Below are positions 17,244 through 26,281 of a stretch of DNA of 64,000 nt, piece after piece. Numbering within the stretch: the stretch's first letter is position 1; each line of letters starts with the position of its first letter. The stretch is from Hymenobacter aquaticus (GTDB lineage Bacteria > Bacteroidota > Bacteroidia > Cytophagales > Hymenobacteraceae). Where the stretch lies: the NCBI RefSeq assembly GCF_004765605.1, contig NZ_SRLC01000001.1:1178001-1242000 (forward strand), in the 5' to 3' direction. The notes beneath the pieces are model-generated. The model saw only the letters and a list, made by a program, of their open reading frames with translations. It made no database searches and had not been told where the DNA came from. A program made the position numbers and the translations under genes.

Positions 17244-17957
17244 TTACAGCCAGCCCAATTCCAGCCCCAGCACCCAGCGCGGCAGCTCCGGAAACGCGGC
17301 TCCGGCCGAAGCCCGGAACACGTCGGAGAGCCGGTAGCGGGCATTCAGGGCGTAGCGGCTGGAGCCCAGGCGCAAACCCGCCCCGTAGCTCCAGCGGCGC
17401 AGGTAGCCCAGGCCGTGCTCGGTCACGCTTACGCGCTTGGCCCCGTTGGCCGGCTCGTCTTCGTAGAAATGCGTGGTCCCGATAACCCAGCCGCCCCAGC
17501 CGCCCACGTCCACGTAGCGCCCGATGACGTTGCCCCGGCGGCCGTAGTTGAGCCGCACGAACCCTTCGAGCTGGGCTTGAGGCAGGGCCAGGTATTCGCG
17601 CTGGTGCTGAGTGGTATTGGGCACCGTTTTTTGCGCTTCCTGGGCCAAATGATACACCACGCGGGCGTAGCGCACATCTAGCCCCAGGGCCAGGTGCTGC
17701 GACACCCGAAGCTTGTTGCGCAGCCCCAGCACCAATTCCCCGGAGCTGCCGTAGCGCAGCGCGGCCCCGCTGCCCGCCGCCGGCCCGGCTACCAGGCCGT
17801 AGCCCAGGTAAAAGTGGTTGTAGTACGTCCGGTTGGGGCCGAATACGCTCCGCACCGTGTCGGTAGCCAGCCGCTCCTGTAGCAGAATCCGCTGGGCCCG
17901 CGCGGCCGGCCCGATGCCCAGCGCGGCCCCCAGCAGCAGTATGCCTAGTCGATTCAT
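17244..17957 (-). CDS. Outer-membrane beta-barrel-like protein
   Basis: This is a 237-residue protein with a Sec signal (AARAQ, residues 18-22). The rest is a series of amphipathic beta strands rich in Tyr, Gly and Arg (YYNHFYLGYGLVAG, YALNARYRLSDVF, WVLGLELGWL at the C-terminus), as expected for a small outer-membrane barrel. Its ATG overlaps the stop of the upstream S8 protease gene (ATGA), so it is translationally coupled to it. Function is unknown; a role in anchoring or in export of the protease is possible but unproven. Confidence 0.75.
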   Translation of the reverse strand: MNRLGILLLGAALGIGPAARAQRILLQERLATDTVRSVFGPNRTYYNHFYLGYGLVAGPAAGSGAALRYGSSGELVLGLRNKLRVSQHLALGLDVRYARVVYHLAQEAQKTVPNTTQHQREYLALPQAQLEGFVRLNYGRRGNVIGRYVDVGGWGGWVIGTTHFYEDEPANGAKRVSVTEHGLGYLRRWSYGAGLRLGSSRYALNARYRLSDVFRASAGAAFPELPRWVLGLELGWL

Positions 17958-19756
17958 GGCTGGGGGTAGCTTTGCGTGATGCCCCGGTAGCACACCCGCA
18001 CCGTGTCGCCGGGCTGAAGAGTGCGGAGCGGAATCTGCAGCACGGCCCGCTGCGTGACTTCGCGCACCTCGTAGGAGCGCAGCACGCCGCGCCGGTCGGC
18101 CACGTGCCAGTAGAGGTAACCGGGGCGCACCAGCGGTACCAGCGGCGCGGGCTCCGGCCCGGCCGGGGCCGTTTGGCGTTCGGGCTGCCGGCCCGGCGGC
18201 GGGGCCAGCTCCTCCCGGCCCACGGCCGGCACTTTCTGCGGCGCGGTGTTTACCAGCCGCACCGAGTCGGAGTAGAGCGGCAGCACCTGGGCCGGAATAA
18301 CGGCGGCTTCGGGCCGGATGACGACGGCCAGCACGGTATCCTGGCGGATGAAATCCACGGTTTGCTGCCCGGCGGGGGTGGTGCTGCCGGGGCGCAGAAA
18401 CGCGCTGGCGTGGGGCAGGCCGTAGCCGTGGGCGTAGTCGAAATACGGGTAGAGGTCGGCGCTGGCCTGCAGCTGGGTAAAGAGCTGCATGGCCGTCAGC
18501 TGGCGGTTGCGTTGCCACACGCAGGCCGCGAAGCCCGCCATCAGGGGGCTGGAAAAGGACGTGCCCTGGGTGCGCACGTAGCCGCCCGGCGCGGCGGCCA
18601 GCACCGTGCCGAAGGCAACGACGTTGGGCTTGAGCCGCCGGTCGGCGCTGGGGCCGTAGCTGCTGAAGTCGATGTGCAGGTAGGTATCAGGGTCGAGGCC
18701 GCCCACGGCCAGCACCGAATCGGCGTCGGCGGGCGTCCCGATGGTGTGCCAGTCGGGGTCCTCGCCGTCGTTACCGGCCGCGTTGACCACCAGGATTCCC
18801 TTGCGCACGGCCAGCGCGGCGGCCCGGGCCACGAGGCTGGTGCGGCCGTTCATCTGCTCGGGAAAGTAGCGCCGGTCGGTGTAGCCCAGCGAGGAGTTGA
18901 TGATGTCGGCCCCGTTGCGGTCGGCCCACTCGGCGGCGGCCAGCCAGGCTTCTTCCTCGGCGTAGATTTCCCGGGTGAGCCGCTCGGTGCGGGCCAGCAG
19001 AAACTCGGCCTGGGGCGCCAAGCCCAGCGGCGTACCGTCGGGCAGCAAGCCGGCAAGGCAGGAAAACACCTCCGTGCCGTGGGTGCCACCCACGAATACG
19101 TTGGGGCCGCGGCGCACGAAATCGTAGGTGGCCACCACGCGCTTGTCCTGGTGCACCTGCTGAAAGGCCGGGTGGCGCACCGCGCCCACGAAGCCCACGT
19201 CGAAAATGGCGATGCACAGGCCCTGCCCATTCAGGCCCGCCTGCCGCAGCAGGGGCCCGCCGAGGCTGGCCGTCTGGCGGCGGGCCAGCTGCCGGTCGTC
19301 GGCGGAGATGCGCGGGGTGCCCCGCTCGGTGGCGCTCCGCTGCCCGGCTACCAGGGCCGCGCTTCCCTCCCACGGCTCCACGCTGGCTACGCCCGGCAGC
19401 TGGCGCAGGCGGGCGGCCTGGGCGGGCGTGGCCCGGCAGCTCACGGCGTTGAACCAGCGGCTGACCAGCGTCACGGAATCGGCCACGGCCCGGATCTGGC
19501 GCAGAAAGTCGGCCCGCACGGGAAAGTCGGTGCTGTCGGCGGCGGGCAGGTGCTGGCGCTGGCGGCGGGCCTGGGCCGGGGGCGAAAAGTAGGTGGCCGG
19601 GTCGAACCGGACGCCGCCTTTGTGGCGCAGCCGCACCCAGTAGCGGGCCACGGGCTCGGGCGGCGGCGCGGCACCCTGGGCCGGGCCGGCCAGCAGCAGG
19701 CAGCAGGCAGCAAGGGGCGCCCAGCGGGCAGCAGACCAACGGATTGCCGTCAACAA
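17954..19756 (-). CDS. S8 family serine protease (subtilisin-like), exported
   Basis: This is a roughly 600-residue protein. The catalytic triad is visible: Asp in IAIFDVGFVG, His in GGTHGTEVFS and Ser in GTSFSSPLMAGFA, with the oxyanion Asn in VVNAAGNDG. A signal-like stretch (ACCLLLAGPAQGAA) is followed by a propeptide-like region. After the protease domain a beta-rich C-terminal region of about 170 residues ends the protein. No ATG precedes the signal sequence in this frame without running into the divergent ompA gene, so I choose TTG 19756 (TTG 19753 is equivalent). The start is uncertain by a few codons. Confidence 0.85.
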   Translation of the reverse strand: MLTAIRWSAARWAPLAACCLLLAGPAQGAAPPPEPVARYWVRLRHKGGVRFDPATYFSPPAQARRQRQHLPAADSTDFPVRADFLRQIRAVADSVTLVSRWFNAVSCRATPAQAARLRQLPGVASVEPWEGSAALVAGQRSATERGTPRISADDRQLARRQTASLGGPLLRQAGLNGQGLCIAIFDVGFVGAVRHPAFQQVHQDKRVVATYDFVRRGPNVFVGGTHGTEVFSCLAGLLPDGTPLGLAPQAEFLLARTERLTREIYAEEEAWLAAAEWADRNGADIINSSLGYTDRRYFPEQMNGRTSLVARAAALAVRKGILVVNAAGNDGEDPDWHTIGTPADADSVLAVGGLDPDTYLHIDFSSYGPSADRRLKPNVVAFGTVLAAAPGGYVRTQGTSFSSPLMAGFAACVWQRNRQLTAMQLFTQLQASADLYPYFDYAHGYGLPHASAFLRPGSTTPAGQQTVDFIRQDTVLAVVIRPEAAVIPAQVLPLYSDSVRLVNTAPQKVPAVGREELAPPPGRQPERQTAPAGPEPAPLVPLVRPGYLYWHVADRRGVLRSYEVREVTQRAVLQIPLRTLQPGDTVRVCYRGITQSYPQP

Positions 19757-19961
19757 AGCAGTGCGGAGTGGAATGGTAGAAGCGGAAGGTACGAGGCGGA
19801 CGCGAAAATGGGGCTTCCGGAGCGAAAAATCGGTGTTTTGGGCGCGCCTTTTTCCCCTGGCTTTGCAGCCGGGGACGCCGTAGCGGGGCGCAAGCTCGGC
19901 AACTCGCGGCCAAAACCGGCCGTTTGAGGGCCCAAACCACCTAGTCATCTTCCTCCGCGCT

Positions 19962-20795
19962 ATGATCCGCCACTTCCTTCGCCCCGCCCTTGCCCTCGCC
20001 CTCAGCACCAGCCTCCTGACTTTGGGTACGAGCTGCGTCTCCCAGAAAAAATTCACCGCCCTGCAAAGCCAGTACGACGAGCTGAGCAAGTCGCGGGAGC
20101 AGCTGCAGGCCCAGAAAACCGCCCTGGAACAGGAAAAAGCCCGCAGCGAAGACGCGCTGCGCACCAACCTGCTCAACAAGAACCAGCAGGTCAATCAGCT
20201 CAACGACAACCTCAGCGGCGCCCAGCAGGCCAACTCCCGCCTCTCGGCCGATTTGCGCTCCAAGGAAGAGCGGATTGCCGAAATGCAGCGCATCCTCGAC
20301 CAGAAAGATGCGGCCGTGAAGGCCCTGCGCCAGAAAGTAGGCGACGCCCTGCTCGGCTTCAACGCCAACGACCTGACCGTAAACGTGAAAAACGGCAAGG
20401 TGTACGTGTCGTTGTCGGAGCAGCTGCTGTTCAAGTCGGGCTCAACGAAGGTCGACCCCAAAGGCCAGGAAGCCCTGAAAAAGCTGGCCACGGCCCTGCA
20501 AGGCAACCAGGACGTGAACGTGCTGGTGGAAGGCCACACCGACAACGTACCGCTGAAAGGCGTGGTCAGTGGGGCCAAGGATAACTGGGATTTGAGCGTG
20601 CTGCGCGCCACCGAAATTACCCGCCTCCTGACCGAAGCGGGGCTGAACCCGGCCCAGGTGACGCCCTCGGGCCGCTCGCAGTACGTGCCGGTGGCGGCCA
20701 ACACCACGCCCGCCGAAAAAGCCCTGAACCGCCGCACCGAAATCATCCTGACGCCCAAGCTCGACGAACTGTTCCAGATTCTGGAAGCCAACTAG
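19962..20795 (+). CDS. OmpA-family lipoprotein with coiled coil
   Basis: This is a 277-residue protein. The signal ends in LGTSC (Cys25), a lipobox variant. Residues 28-125 form a long Gln/Lys/Glu-rich coiled coil, and residues 140-270 form the OmpA peptidoglycan-binding domain (LLFKSGSTKVD, VEGHTDNVPL, NWDLSVLRATEI, NRRTEIIL). It tethers the outer membrane to peptidoglycan. It is divergent from the S8 protease gene, and a strong hairpin follows. Confidence 0.9.
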   Translation: MIRHFLRPALALALSTSLLTLGTSCVSQKKFTALQSQYDELSKSREQLQAQKTALEQEKARSEDALRTNLLNKNQQVNQLNDNLSGAQQANSRLSADLRSKEERIAEMQRILDQKDAAVKALRQKVGDALLGFNANDLTVNVKNGKVYVSLSEQLLFKSGSTKVDPKGQEALKKLATALQGNQDVNVLVEGHTDNVPLKGVVSGAKDNWDLSVLRATEITRLLTEAGLNPAQVTPSGRSQYVPVAANTTPAEKALNRRTEIILTPKLDELFQILEAN

Positions 20796-20863
20796 CACCA
20801 CGGATTCCGGCGAATTTCCCGGATGGGCCGGAGGTTGTAGCCGCCCCGGCCGACGTTCGACGT

Positions 20864-20900
20864 AACACGCCGCTGTTTCACCTGGAAGCAGCGGCGTGTT
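20864..20900. terminator. Hairpin between ompA and the convergent 2H phosphoesterase
   Basis: A 12-bp perfect stem (20864-20875 with 20889-20900) and a 13-base loop lie between the convergent genes. The T-run is short, so termination is inferred from position. Confidence 0.6.
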
Positions 20901-20903
20901 GCG

Positions 20904-21434
20904 TTAGGTGCCCAGCTCAAACTCGGCCACGTTTTGCCACTGCTGTCCGTCGTGGCGAAACAGCACCAGGCGGCGCACCTCGAACGTGGCCTGGTAGTGG
21001 CGGCGGGCAAAATCGGCCTTCAAGCCCGGTACGGCGCTGGCGGGCAGGTCGCGGGTGGCCAGGGTCATGTGGGGCGTGAAGGGGCGGTTTTCGCGGGGCA
21101 CTTCGGGTAGGTGCTCAGCGCACCACGCCGTCAGGGCTGCGTGGAAGGCCCGCACGGCCTCGGCCGGGGCCACGTGCACGAACAAGGTGCGGCTGTCGAA
21201 CCAGCGGAAGTCCCGGAGGCCAATGGTAAAGGGCGCCTGAGTTCGGGCAAACTCGCCCAGGGCGGTCCGCAGCTCGGCCTCGAAAGCCTCGGGGCGGCGC
21301 AGGGGCGGAATCAGGGTGATGTGCGGGGGCAGCTTCACGGCATTGCGGCTGCCGGTGAGCCGGTGCACCTCCTGCTTCAGGGCCCACACCTCCGAGAAAA
21401 CCGGCTCGGGCGGTAACAGCGCGACGAGAAACAT
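20904..21434 (-). CDS. 2'-5' RNA ligase / 2H phosphoesterase family protein
   Basis: This is a 176-residue protein with the two HxT/S motifs that define the 2H phosphoesterases: PPHITLIPP (about 37-45) and FTPHMTLATRD (about 119-129). Bacterial members (ThpR-like) open or form 2',5'- or 2',3'-cyclic phosphodiester bonds on RNA or nucleotides in the cytoplasm. No signal peptide. ATG 21434 starts directly with FLVALLPPEP, the usual beginning. It is flanked upstream by a palindromic element. Confidence 0.88.
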   Translation of the reverse strand: MFLVALLPPEPVFSEVWALKQEVHRLTGSRNAVKLPPHITLIPPLRRPEAFEAELRTALGEFARTQAPFTIGLRDFRWFDSRTLFVHVAPAEAVRAFHAALTAWCAEHLPEVPRENRPFTPHMTLATRDLPASAVPGLKADFARRHYQATFEVRRLVLFRHDGQQWQNVAEFELGT

Positions 21435-21493
21435 ATCCTTATTTAATGTGGGGAATGCGGTTGAATGTGGGGAATGAGGGGAATGCGGTTGAA

Positions 21494-21715
21494 TGTGAGA
21501 AATGTGAAGAATGAAAAGAGTGTCATTGCGAGGACGAAGGACAAAGCAATCCGTCCTCGGCGAAGGCAGTTACGTCCTTTTACCGGAAAGCCCTTTCCCA
21601 CATGCAGTAGGAAAGGGCTTTTCACAGAAGAAAACTCAGCACATTTCAGAGGGCGGATTGCCTCACAAGCTCGCGCCTCGCAACAACACCCTTTTCATTC
21701 TTCACATTTCTCACA
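21494..21715. repeat. Composite intergenic palindromic element, copy 2
   Basis: Outer arms 21494-21518 and 21691-21715 are perfect 25-bp complements made of GAATGTG/GAAATGTG-type words, which also continue as degenerate direct repeats on both flanks (21445-21740). Inside are the same modules as at 6731-7006: TGTCATTGCGAGG...CAATCCGTCCTC, then AAAGCCCTTTCCC...GGAAAGGGCTTTT, then GCGGATTGCC. It fills the gap between two genes. Confidence 0.75.
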
Positions 21716-21739
21716 TTTTTCACATTCAACCACATTAAC

Positions 21740-23134
21740 CTAGAGCCCGTACTTGCTGAGCAGGTAAATCAGAGAGGCCATGCTGGCGCCGCCCAGCTCC
21801 AGCTCGCGGCGGTTGACTTTGTCGAAGGTGTCGGCGGCGGTGTGGTGAAGGTCGAAGTAGCGCTGCGAGTCGCAGTCGTAGCCGATCAGGGCCTTCACCT
21901 GGTCTTTCAGCGGCTCGATGTCGGTGCCGGAGTGGCCGGCCACGAACTCGGTGCTGCCGTAGGGTCGGAACAGCGGCTGCCACTGCTGGATCTTCCGGAC
22001 CGTGGCGGCCGGGGCTTCGATGTTGAAGCCGCGGGGCGTAAACCCGCCCCCGTCCGACTCCATAGCGGCCAGGTGCTTTTCGCCGGCGGCCTTGGCCAGC
22101 TCGGCGTACTTGTTGCCCCCGCGCACCCCGTTTTCCTCGTTCATAAACAGCACCGCCCGCACCGTGCGCTCGGGCTTCAGGCCCGAGGCCTTGAGCAGGC
22201 GCAGGGCCTCGATGCTTTGCACGCAGCCCGTGCCATCGTCGTGCGCGCCCTGGGCCAGGTCCCAGGAGTCGAGGTGGCCACCGACGACGATAACCTCATT
22301 GGGGTATTTCGAGCCCTTGATTTCGCCCACCACGTTGTAGCTTTTCACTTCGGGCAGGGTTTCGCAGGCCATTTCCAGCTCCACGGTGAGGCCGGGGTCG
22401 GCCTTGAGCAGCTGGCTGAGCTGGTCGGCCCCGTTGGTGCTCAGGGCGGCGGCCGGAATCTTGCTCACCTTCTCGTCGTAGCGCATGGTGCCGGTGTGCG
22501 GAAAGTCGTCGTGGGCCAGCGTGAGGGAGCGGACCAAAGCCCCGACGGCCCCGCGCTTGGCGGCTTCCACGGCCCCGCTGCGGCGCTGGTCGCCGGCCTC
22601 GCCGTAGGCCCGGCCGGTTTCGATGTAGGCCGGGTTCATGGGCCGGTTGAAGAACACGAGCTTGCCGCGCACCTGGTCGTCGGGCAGGGCGGCCAGCTCG
22701 GCCCAGGTTTTCACCTCCACTACCTGCGCCTTCAGCTTGCCGTTGGTGCCCACCGAGCCGCCCAGGGCGCAGACGTTCAACTCCAGGCCCTTGCCTTTGG
22801 CACCTTTGATTTCGGCCTTTTCCCGGGCCCCGCGCACCCAGTGGGGCACCATCACCTCCTGTAGATACACCCGGTCGAAGCCCAGCTTTTCCATGGCCGT
22901 TTTGCCCCACTGCACGGCCTGCTCGGCCTGGGGCGAGCCGCTGAGGCGGCCCCCGATGGTGCCGGTGAGGTAGCGCAGATTGTCGTAGCTCTGCCCGCGC
23001 AGCAGGGCCTCGTCATAGATTTTGCGCAGGTTCAAGGAGTCGGCTTTCAGGCTGGCAGCCGTTTGGGCCTGAGCCGATACCGTGAAAAAACCCAGGCCGG
23101 CAAGCAACAGCGCACGGCGAAAAGAAAAGCGCAT
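21740..23134 (-). CDS. M28 family zinc aminopeptidase/carboxypeptidase, exported
   Basis: This is a 464-residue protein with a Sec signal peptide (TVSAQAQ). A protease-associated (PA) domain is inserted in the first half. The M28 metal site is visible in order: GGHLDSWD (His287), GAHDDGTG, NEENG with the catalytic Glu-Glu, ESD, and the late DLHHTAADT. The substrate is probably peptides at the cell surface or in the periplasm. ATG 23134 is used; an in-frame TTG two codons upstream is less likely. It resembles plasma glutamate carboxypeptidase-like members. Confidence 0.9.
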   Translation of the reverse strand: MRFSFRRALLLAGLGFFTVSAQAQTAASLKADSLNLRKIYDEALLRGQSYDNLRYLTGTIGGRLSGSPQAEQAVQWGKTAMEKLGFDRVYLQEVMVPHWVRGAREKAEIKGAKGKGLELNVCALGGSVGTNGKLKAQVVEVKTWAELAALPDDQVRGKLVFFNRPMNPAYIETGRAYGEAGDQRRSGAVEAAKRGAVGALVRSLTLAHDDFPHTGTMRYDEKVSKIPAAALSTNGADQLSQLLKADPGLTVELEMACETLPEVKSYNVVGEIKGSKYPNEVIVVGGHLDSWDLAQGAHDDGTGCVQSIEALRLLKASGLKPERTVRAVLFMNEENGVRGGNKYAELAKAAGEKHLAAMESDGGGFTPRGFNIEAPAATVRKIQQWQPLFRPYGSTEFVAGHSGTDIEPLKDQVKALIGYDCDSQRYFDLHHTAADTFDKVNRRELELGGASMASLIYLLSKYGL

Positions 23135-23248
23135 AAGCAACGGGATTCAGCGAAGAGAAAAACGGTAAAATCAGCCCCAGTGGGCCCGCAAAGGCCCCGG
23201 GCGACGGACTAAGGTAACAGGAAAGCCGGGCGGGCTGCGCAAAGGAGC

Positions 23249-24439
23249 CTACTTTTTTGGCAGCAGGCCCCGCTCCCGCAGCACCGGCACCAGCGGCCCG
23301 GTGCGCCGGATCAGCGGCAGCAGCTCCTCGTAGGTCAGCACGATTTCCAGGGCCCGGTCGGGGTGGCCGGGGCCGGGCTGGGCCAGCGCGGCATCGTCCC
23401 GGTCGTCGTAGGTCAGCACCAAGCCCCTGGGCGTCAGGGCAAAGCCCCCGGTCGGCAGCTTGGGCGCGGCCCCACCTATGGGGCCGTAGGCGGGCTGGTC
23501 GGCCAGGTAGCGGCGCAGGGCCTGCTGAAACAGGAGCGGCAGCCGCTTCTGGTAGCCGGGCAGCAGCAGATCCGGCAGGCGCAGGCGCCGGCCGGTGCGC
23601 AAATCGTAGGCGCGGCCTTCATACCACTCGTGGGGCTGGTAGTCGGGGCCCTGCTGCACGGTGGTTACCTGCACCACCGACAGCACGTTGTTGGCATTGT
23701 AGACCACGTCGCTAAAGGCGTGAAACTGGTAGCCGTTGTGCTCTTCCTGCCGGGCGCGCAGCACCGAGTCGAGGTAGGCGGGCATGCGGGCCGGGGCTAC
23801 GGGAGCGGCCAAAGCCCGGCGCAGGCGCTGCTCGGCCACGGGGCGCTGCGGCAGCTGCACCACGAGGTATTGCTGGTGGAAAAACGCGGAATCGAGCGGT
23901 ATAATCTGGCCCTGGCGGCGGGTGCTGTAGCGCCACCCTTCCCACTGGTCGTGCTGGTAGCGGGCGGCATCGGCGTAGGTTTCGCGCAGCTTCACCGGCA
24001 GCCGCAAGCGGCCCTCGGCGCTTTCCCAGCTGCCCTTGAATGGCGTGGCCACCCGGGCGGGCAGCCCGAGCTGCCCGGTCAGGTCGCCGGTCGGGGTTTC
24101 GCACAGCAGCGCGGGCCCGGCCGGCCGGGTAGCCGCCAGCCGCACCTCCAGCCACCGCCCCTGCCGGTCGTAGTAGTAGCCGCCCACGTAGCCCTCGCCC
24201 ACCGAGTCCAGCTCCAAGCTGATGCCCTGGGTGCCCACGGTACCCCGCAGCCGCCGCGGCCCCGCGAAGACTTCGTGGTACAGGCGGCTGGGCGGATCCT
24301 GGGTTACCACGGTATCGGCCGGAGCGGTGGCCGCCAGGGTATCGGTGGCCAGCGAATCAGCGGCGGGGACGGCCAGGGTCTGGGCCCGCGCGCCGCCGCC
24401 GGTCAGCACCAGCAGCAGGGCCAGACGCCGCCAGCTCAT
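23249..24439 (-). CDS. Exported protein with possible DUF3298/RsiV-like domain
   Basis: This is a 396-residue protein with a Sec signal peptide (residues 1-20). Its C-terminal third has the arrangement typical of DUF3298: a segment LPDLLLPGY...LPLLFQQALRRY, then FALTPRGLVLTYDD and EIVLTYEELLPLI. The N-terminal half is a beta-rich domain I do not recognise. The role is unknown; DUF3298 is found in anti-sigma factor RsiV and in lysozyme-binding proteins. The ATG overlaps the stop of the histidine phosphatase gene (ATGA), so it is in an operon with it. Confidence 0.65.
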   Translation of the reverse strand: MSWRRLALLLVLTGGGARAQTLAVPAADSLATDTLAATAPADTVVTQDPPSRLYHEVFAGPRRLRGTVGTQGISLELDSVGEGYVGGYYYDRQGRWLEVRLAATRPAGPALLCETPTGDLTGQLGLPARVATPFKGSWESAEGRLRLPVKLRETYADAARYQHDQWEGWRYSTRRQGQIIPLDSAFFHQQYLVVQLPQRPVAEQRLRRALAAPVAPARMPAYLDSVLRARQEEHNGYQFHAFSDVVYNANNVLSVVQVTTVQQGPDYQPHEWYEGRAYDLRTGRRLRLPDLLLPGYQKRLPLLFQQALRRYLADQPAYGPIGGAAPKLPTGGFALTPRGLVLTYDDRDDAALAQPGPGHPDRALEIVLTYEELLPLIRRTGPLVPVLRERGLLPKK

Positions 24440-25017
24440 TTAGCGACCGGCGCCGCCGAGGCCGCGCCGTACTGCCCGGCCGTGGCCGTGGCCGCTCCGG
24501 TAGCCGGCAAACGCACTTCCAGCAGGTAGCTGAACTCGTTGTCGGCCACGGCGGGCACGGGGCGGGCGGCCCCCAGGGCCTCGGCCGTTTCCAGAATCGT
24601 GTTGGAATGACCCACGACCAGCACCTTTTTGCCCGCGTACCCGCTCTTGATCTGCTCGACCAGGGCACCTTGCTGGCGGGCGTCGTACACCTGGGGCGTC
24701 AGGTGTAGGGCGGCGGCCAGGGGTGCCGCGGTAGCCCGGGTGCGGGTGGTGTTGGTGGTGAAAATGGCCGCAATGGGCTCCTTGCCCAGCTTCTCGCGCA
24801 GGGCCAGGGCGCGCTGCTCCCCGGCAGCCGTCAGGGCCGGGTCGGCCAGGCCGGGCGTGGGGTCCTTCTCGGCGTGGCGCACGATGTAGATGGTGGTGGC
24901 ATTCGAAGCCGCGGGCTTGCCGGCGGCGCAGCCCAGCAGCAGGCCCAGGGCCGCCACGTTCAGCACGGTTAGCAGCAGCAGGCGCCGGGTCAGGGGCAGC
25001 AGAAAGGTCGGGGTCAT
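24436..25017 (-). CDS. Histidine phosphatase-family lipoprotein
   Basis: This is a 193-residue protein with lipobox LLGC (Cys30). The phosphoglycerate mutase-like motif VRHAEKD carries the catalytic histidine (about residue 47), and the second histidine is in VVGHSNTI. It is an SixA/Ais-like periplasmic phosphatase of unknown substrate. The gene follows the DUF1028 gene by 9 bases and overlaps the next by four, so the three are one operon. Confidence 0.85.
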   Translation of the reverse strand: MTPTFLLPLTRRLLLLTVLNVAALGLLLGCAAGKPAASNATTIYIVRHAEKDPTPGLADPALTAAGEQRALALREKLGKEPIAAIFTTNTTRTRATAAPLAAALHLTPQVYDARQQGALVEQIKSGYAGKKVLVVGHSNTILETAEALGAARPVPAVADNEFSYLLEVRLPATGAATATAGQYGAASAAPVAK

Positions 25018-25026
25018 GGCAGCGGG

Positions 25027-26028
25027 TTATTTCAAGCTCAGAATCTGTTGCAGCTCGGCCGCCGACACGGTCAGCAGCCCGACTTTGGGCAGCCGCTCGG
25101 TGAGGGTGCGCCAGTTGGGGTCCTGCCGGAAAATGGGCTTCAGCAAGGCCAGCGCGGCCGGTACCTGCTGCTTGTTGGCCAGGGTAATGGCGTGCCAGTA
25201 CTTCATTTCCAGGTTGTCGGGAAACATCTTCTCGGCCGCCTGGTACTCGGCAATGGCGGTGGGCATGTCGTTCTTTTCCACGGCCAGGTCGCCGGCATTC
25301 ATGTGGTCGTAGGCGCGGGTGAGGCGCAGCAGGCGGGCCAGCTCGGGCAAGGGAGCGGCATGGTCTTCCACCCGCAGGTCGATGAGCCGGTCGTCCCAGG
25401 GCGCGGCGGTGGCTTTGCCGCGCACCACCAGCAGGGCCGCCGACTGCTTGCCGCGAATGTCGCCGCCGGCGGCCTGGGCCGCTTCCAGCGCCGACAGCAC
25501 CCGCTCGGCGAAGGGCAGCCGGGCGTTCTGCTCGTAGGCTTTGGCCATAGCCGGCCATACCTTATCGGTCAGCATCATGTTGGCCTGCACCGAAAACTGG
25601 TTGCCCTGCTGGTGCCCGGCCATGTCCACGCACTTCTTGCCGGTGTGGGTGGCCACGTTGCCCCGGGCATCCACGATGGCCACCTGACGCACGTCGCGGC
25701 CTTCGTCGGTGGCCAATAGCTCGTCGAGGGCCTGCTGGGCAGTTTTGCCGCTTTTCAGCAAGGCCAGTCCGCGCGTGCCAAACGACTTGTTGGTAAACGA
25801 CTGCGTCGCCACCACGCCCACCCCGGCCTCGCCCCAGCTCACGGCCGTGCCCACCGAAAACCAGTGGCTCTGCACGGCCACGGCCAGGTCGCCGGTGGCC
25901 GGGTCGCGGGCCACGATGGAAAACGTGTGCGCCAGCGGGTCGGAGGCCGAATACACCTGGGCGGCGGCCGGCCGGCTCAGGCCCAGCGCCAGCAGCGCCA
26001 CCGCGAGAAATCGGGATTGTAACAGCAT
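25027..26028 (-). CDS. DUF1028 protein with C-terminal TPR-like region, exported
   Basis: This is a 333-residue protein with a Sec signal (SRPAAAQ, residues 18-24). Residues about 33-230 form the DUF1028 domain (THTFSIVARDPATGDLAVAVQSHWFSVG-type start, DARGNVATHTG, HQQGNQFSVQANMM), an Ntn-hydrolase-like fold of unknown activity. The last 80 residues look like tetratricopeptide helices (AYDHMNAGDLAVEKNDMPTA...). It is the first gene of a three-gene operon with a histidine phosphatase and a DUF3298-like protein. Confidence 0.85.
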   Translation of the reverse strand: MLLQSRFLAVALLALGLSRPAAAQVYSASDPLAHTFSIVARDPATGDLAVAVQSHWFSVGTAVSWGEAGVGVVATQSFTNKSFGTRGLALLKSGKTAQQALDELLATDEGRDVRQVAIVDARGNVATHTGKKCVDMAGHQQGNQFSVQANMMLTDKVWPAMAKAYEQNARLPFAERVLSALEAAQAAGGDIRGKQSAALLVVRGKATAAPWDDRLIDLRVEDHAAPLPELARLLRLTRAYDHMNAGDLAVEKNDMPTAIAEYQAAEKMFPDNLEMKYWHAITLANKQQVPAALALLKPIFRQDPNWRTLTERLPKVGLLTVSAAELQQILSLK

Positions 26029-26133
26029 CGGAAAAGAATAGCAGGGTGAATCAGGCGGGGAAGATAAAGCACAAACGCGGTTAGCCGCCCCAAAGCGGCT
26101 TGGTACAAGCGAACCAACAGCACCCGTAGACTG

Positions 26134-26190
26134 GCTGTACCAAAACCGGCCGTACCAAAATGTTTTTGGTACGGCCGGTTTTGGTACAGC
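26134..26190. repeat. 27-bp perfect hairpin
   Basis: Arms 26134-26160 and 26164-26190 are perfect complements of 27 bases with a 3-base loop. Each arm contains the word TTTTGGTAC twice around CCGGCC, so the arm is internally repetitive. It lies in the 253-bp space between the DUF1028 operon and surE, both on the minus strand; A/T-runs could let it terminate transcription. Confidence 0.85.
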
Positions 26191-26281
26191 GAAAATGCTG
26201 GCGTTGGCCTAACGCGCATTTAACCAGCACGCGCCCCGAAACATGGTTCCGGGGCGCGTAGCAATAGGTTGCGGACAGGAC

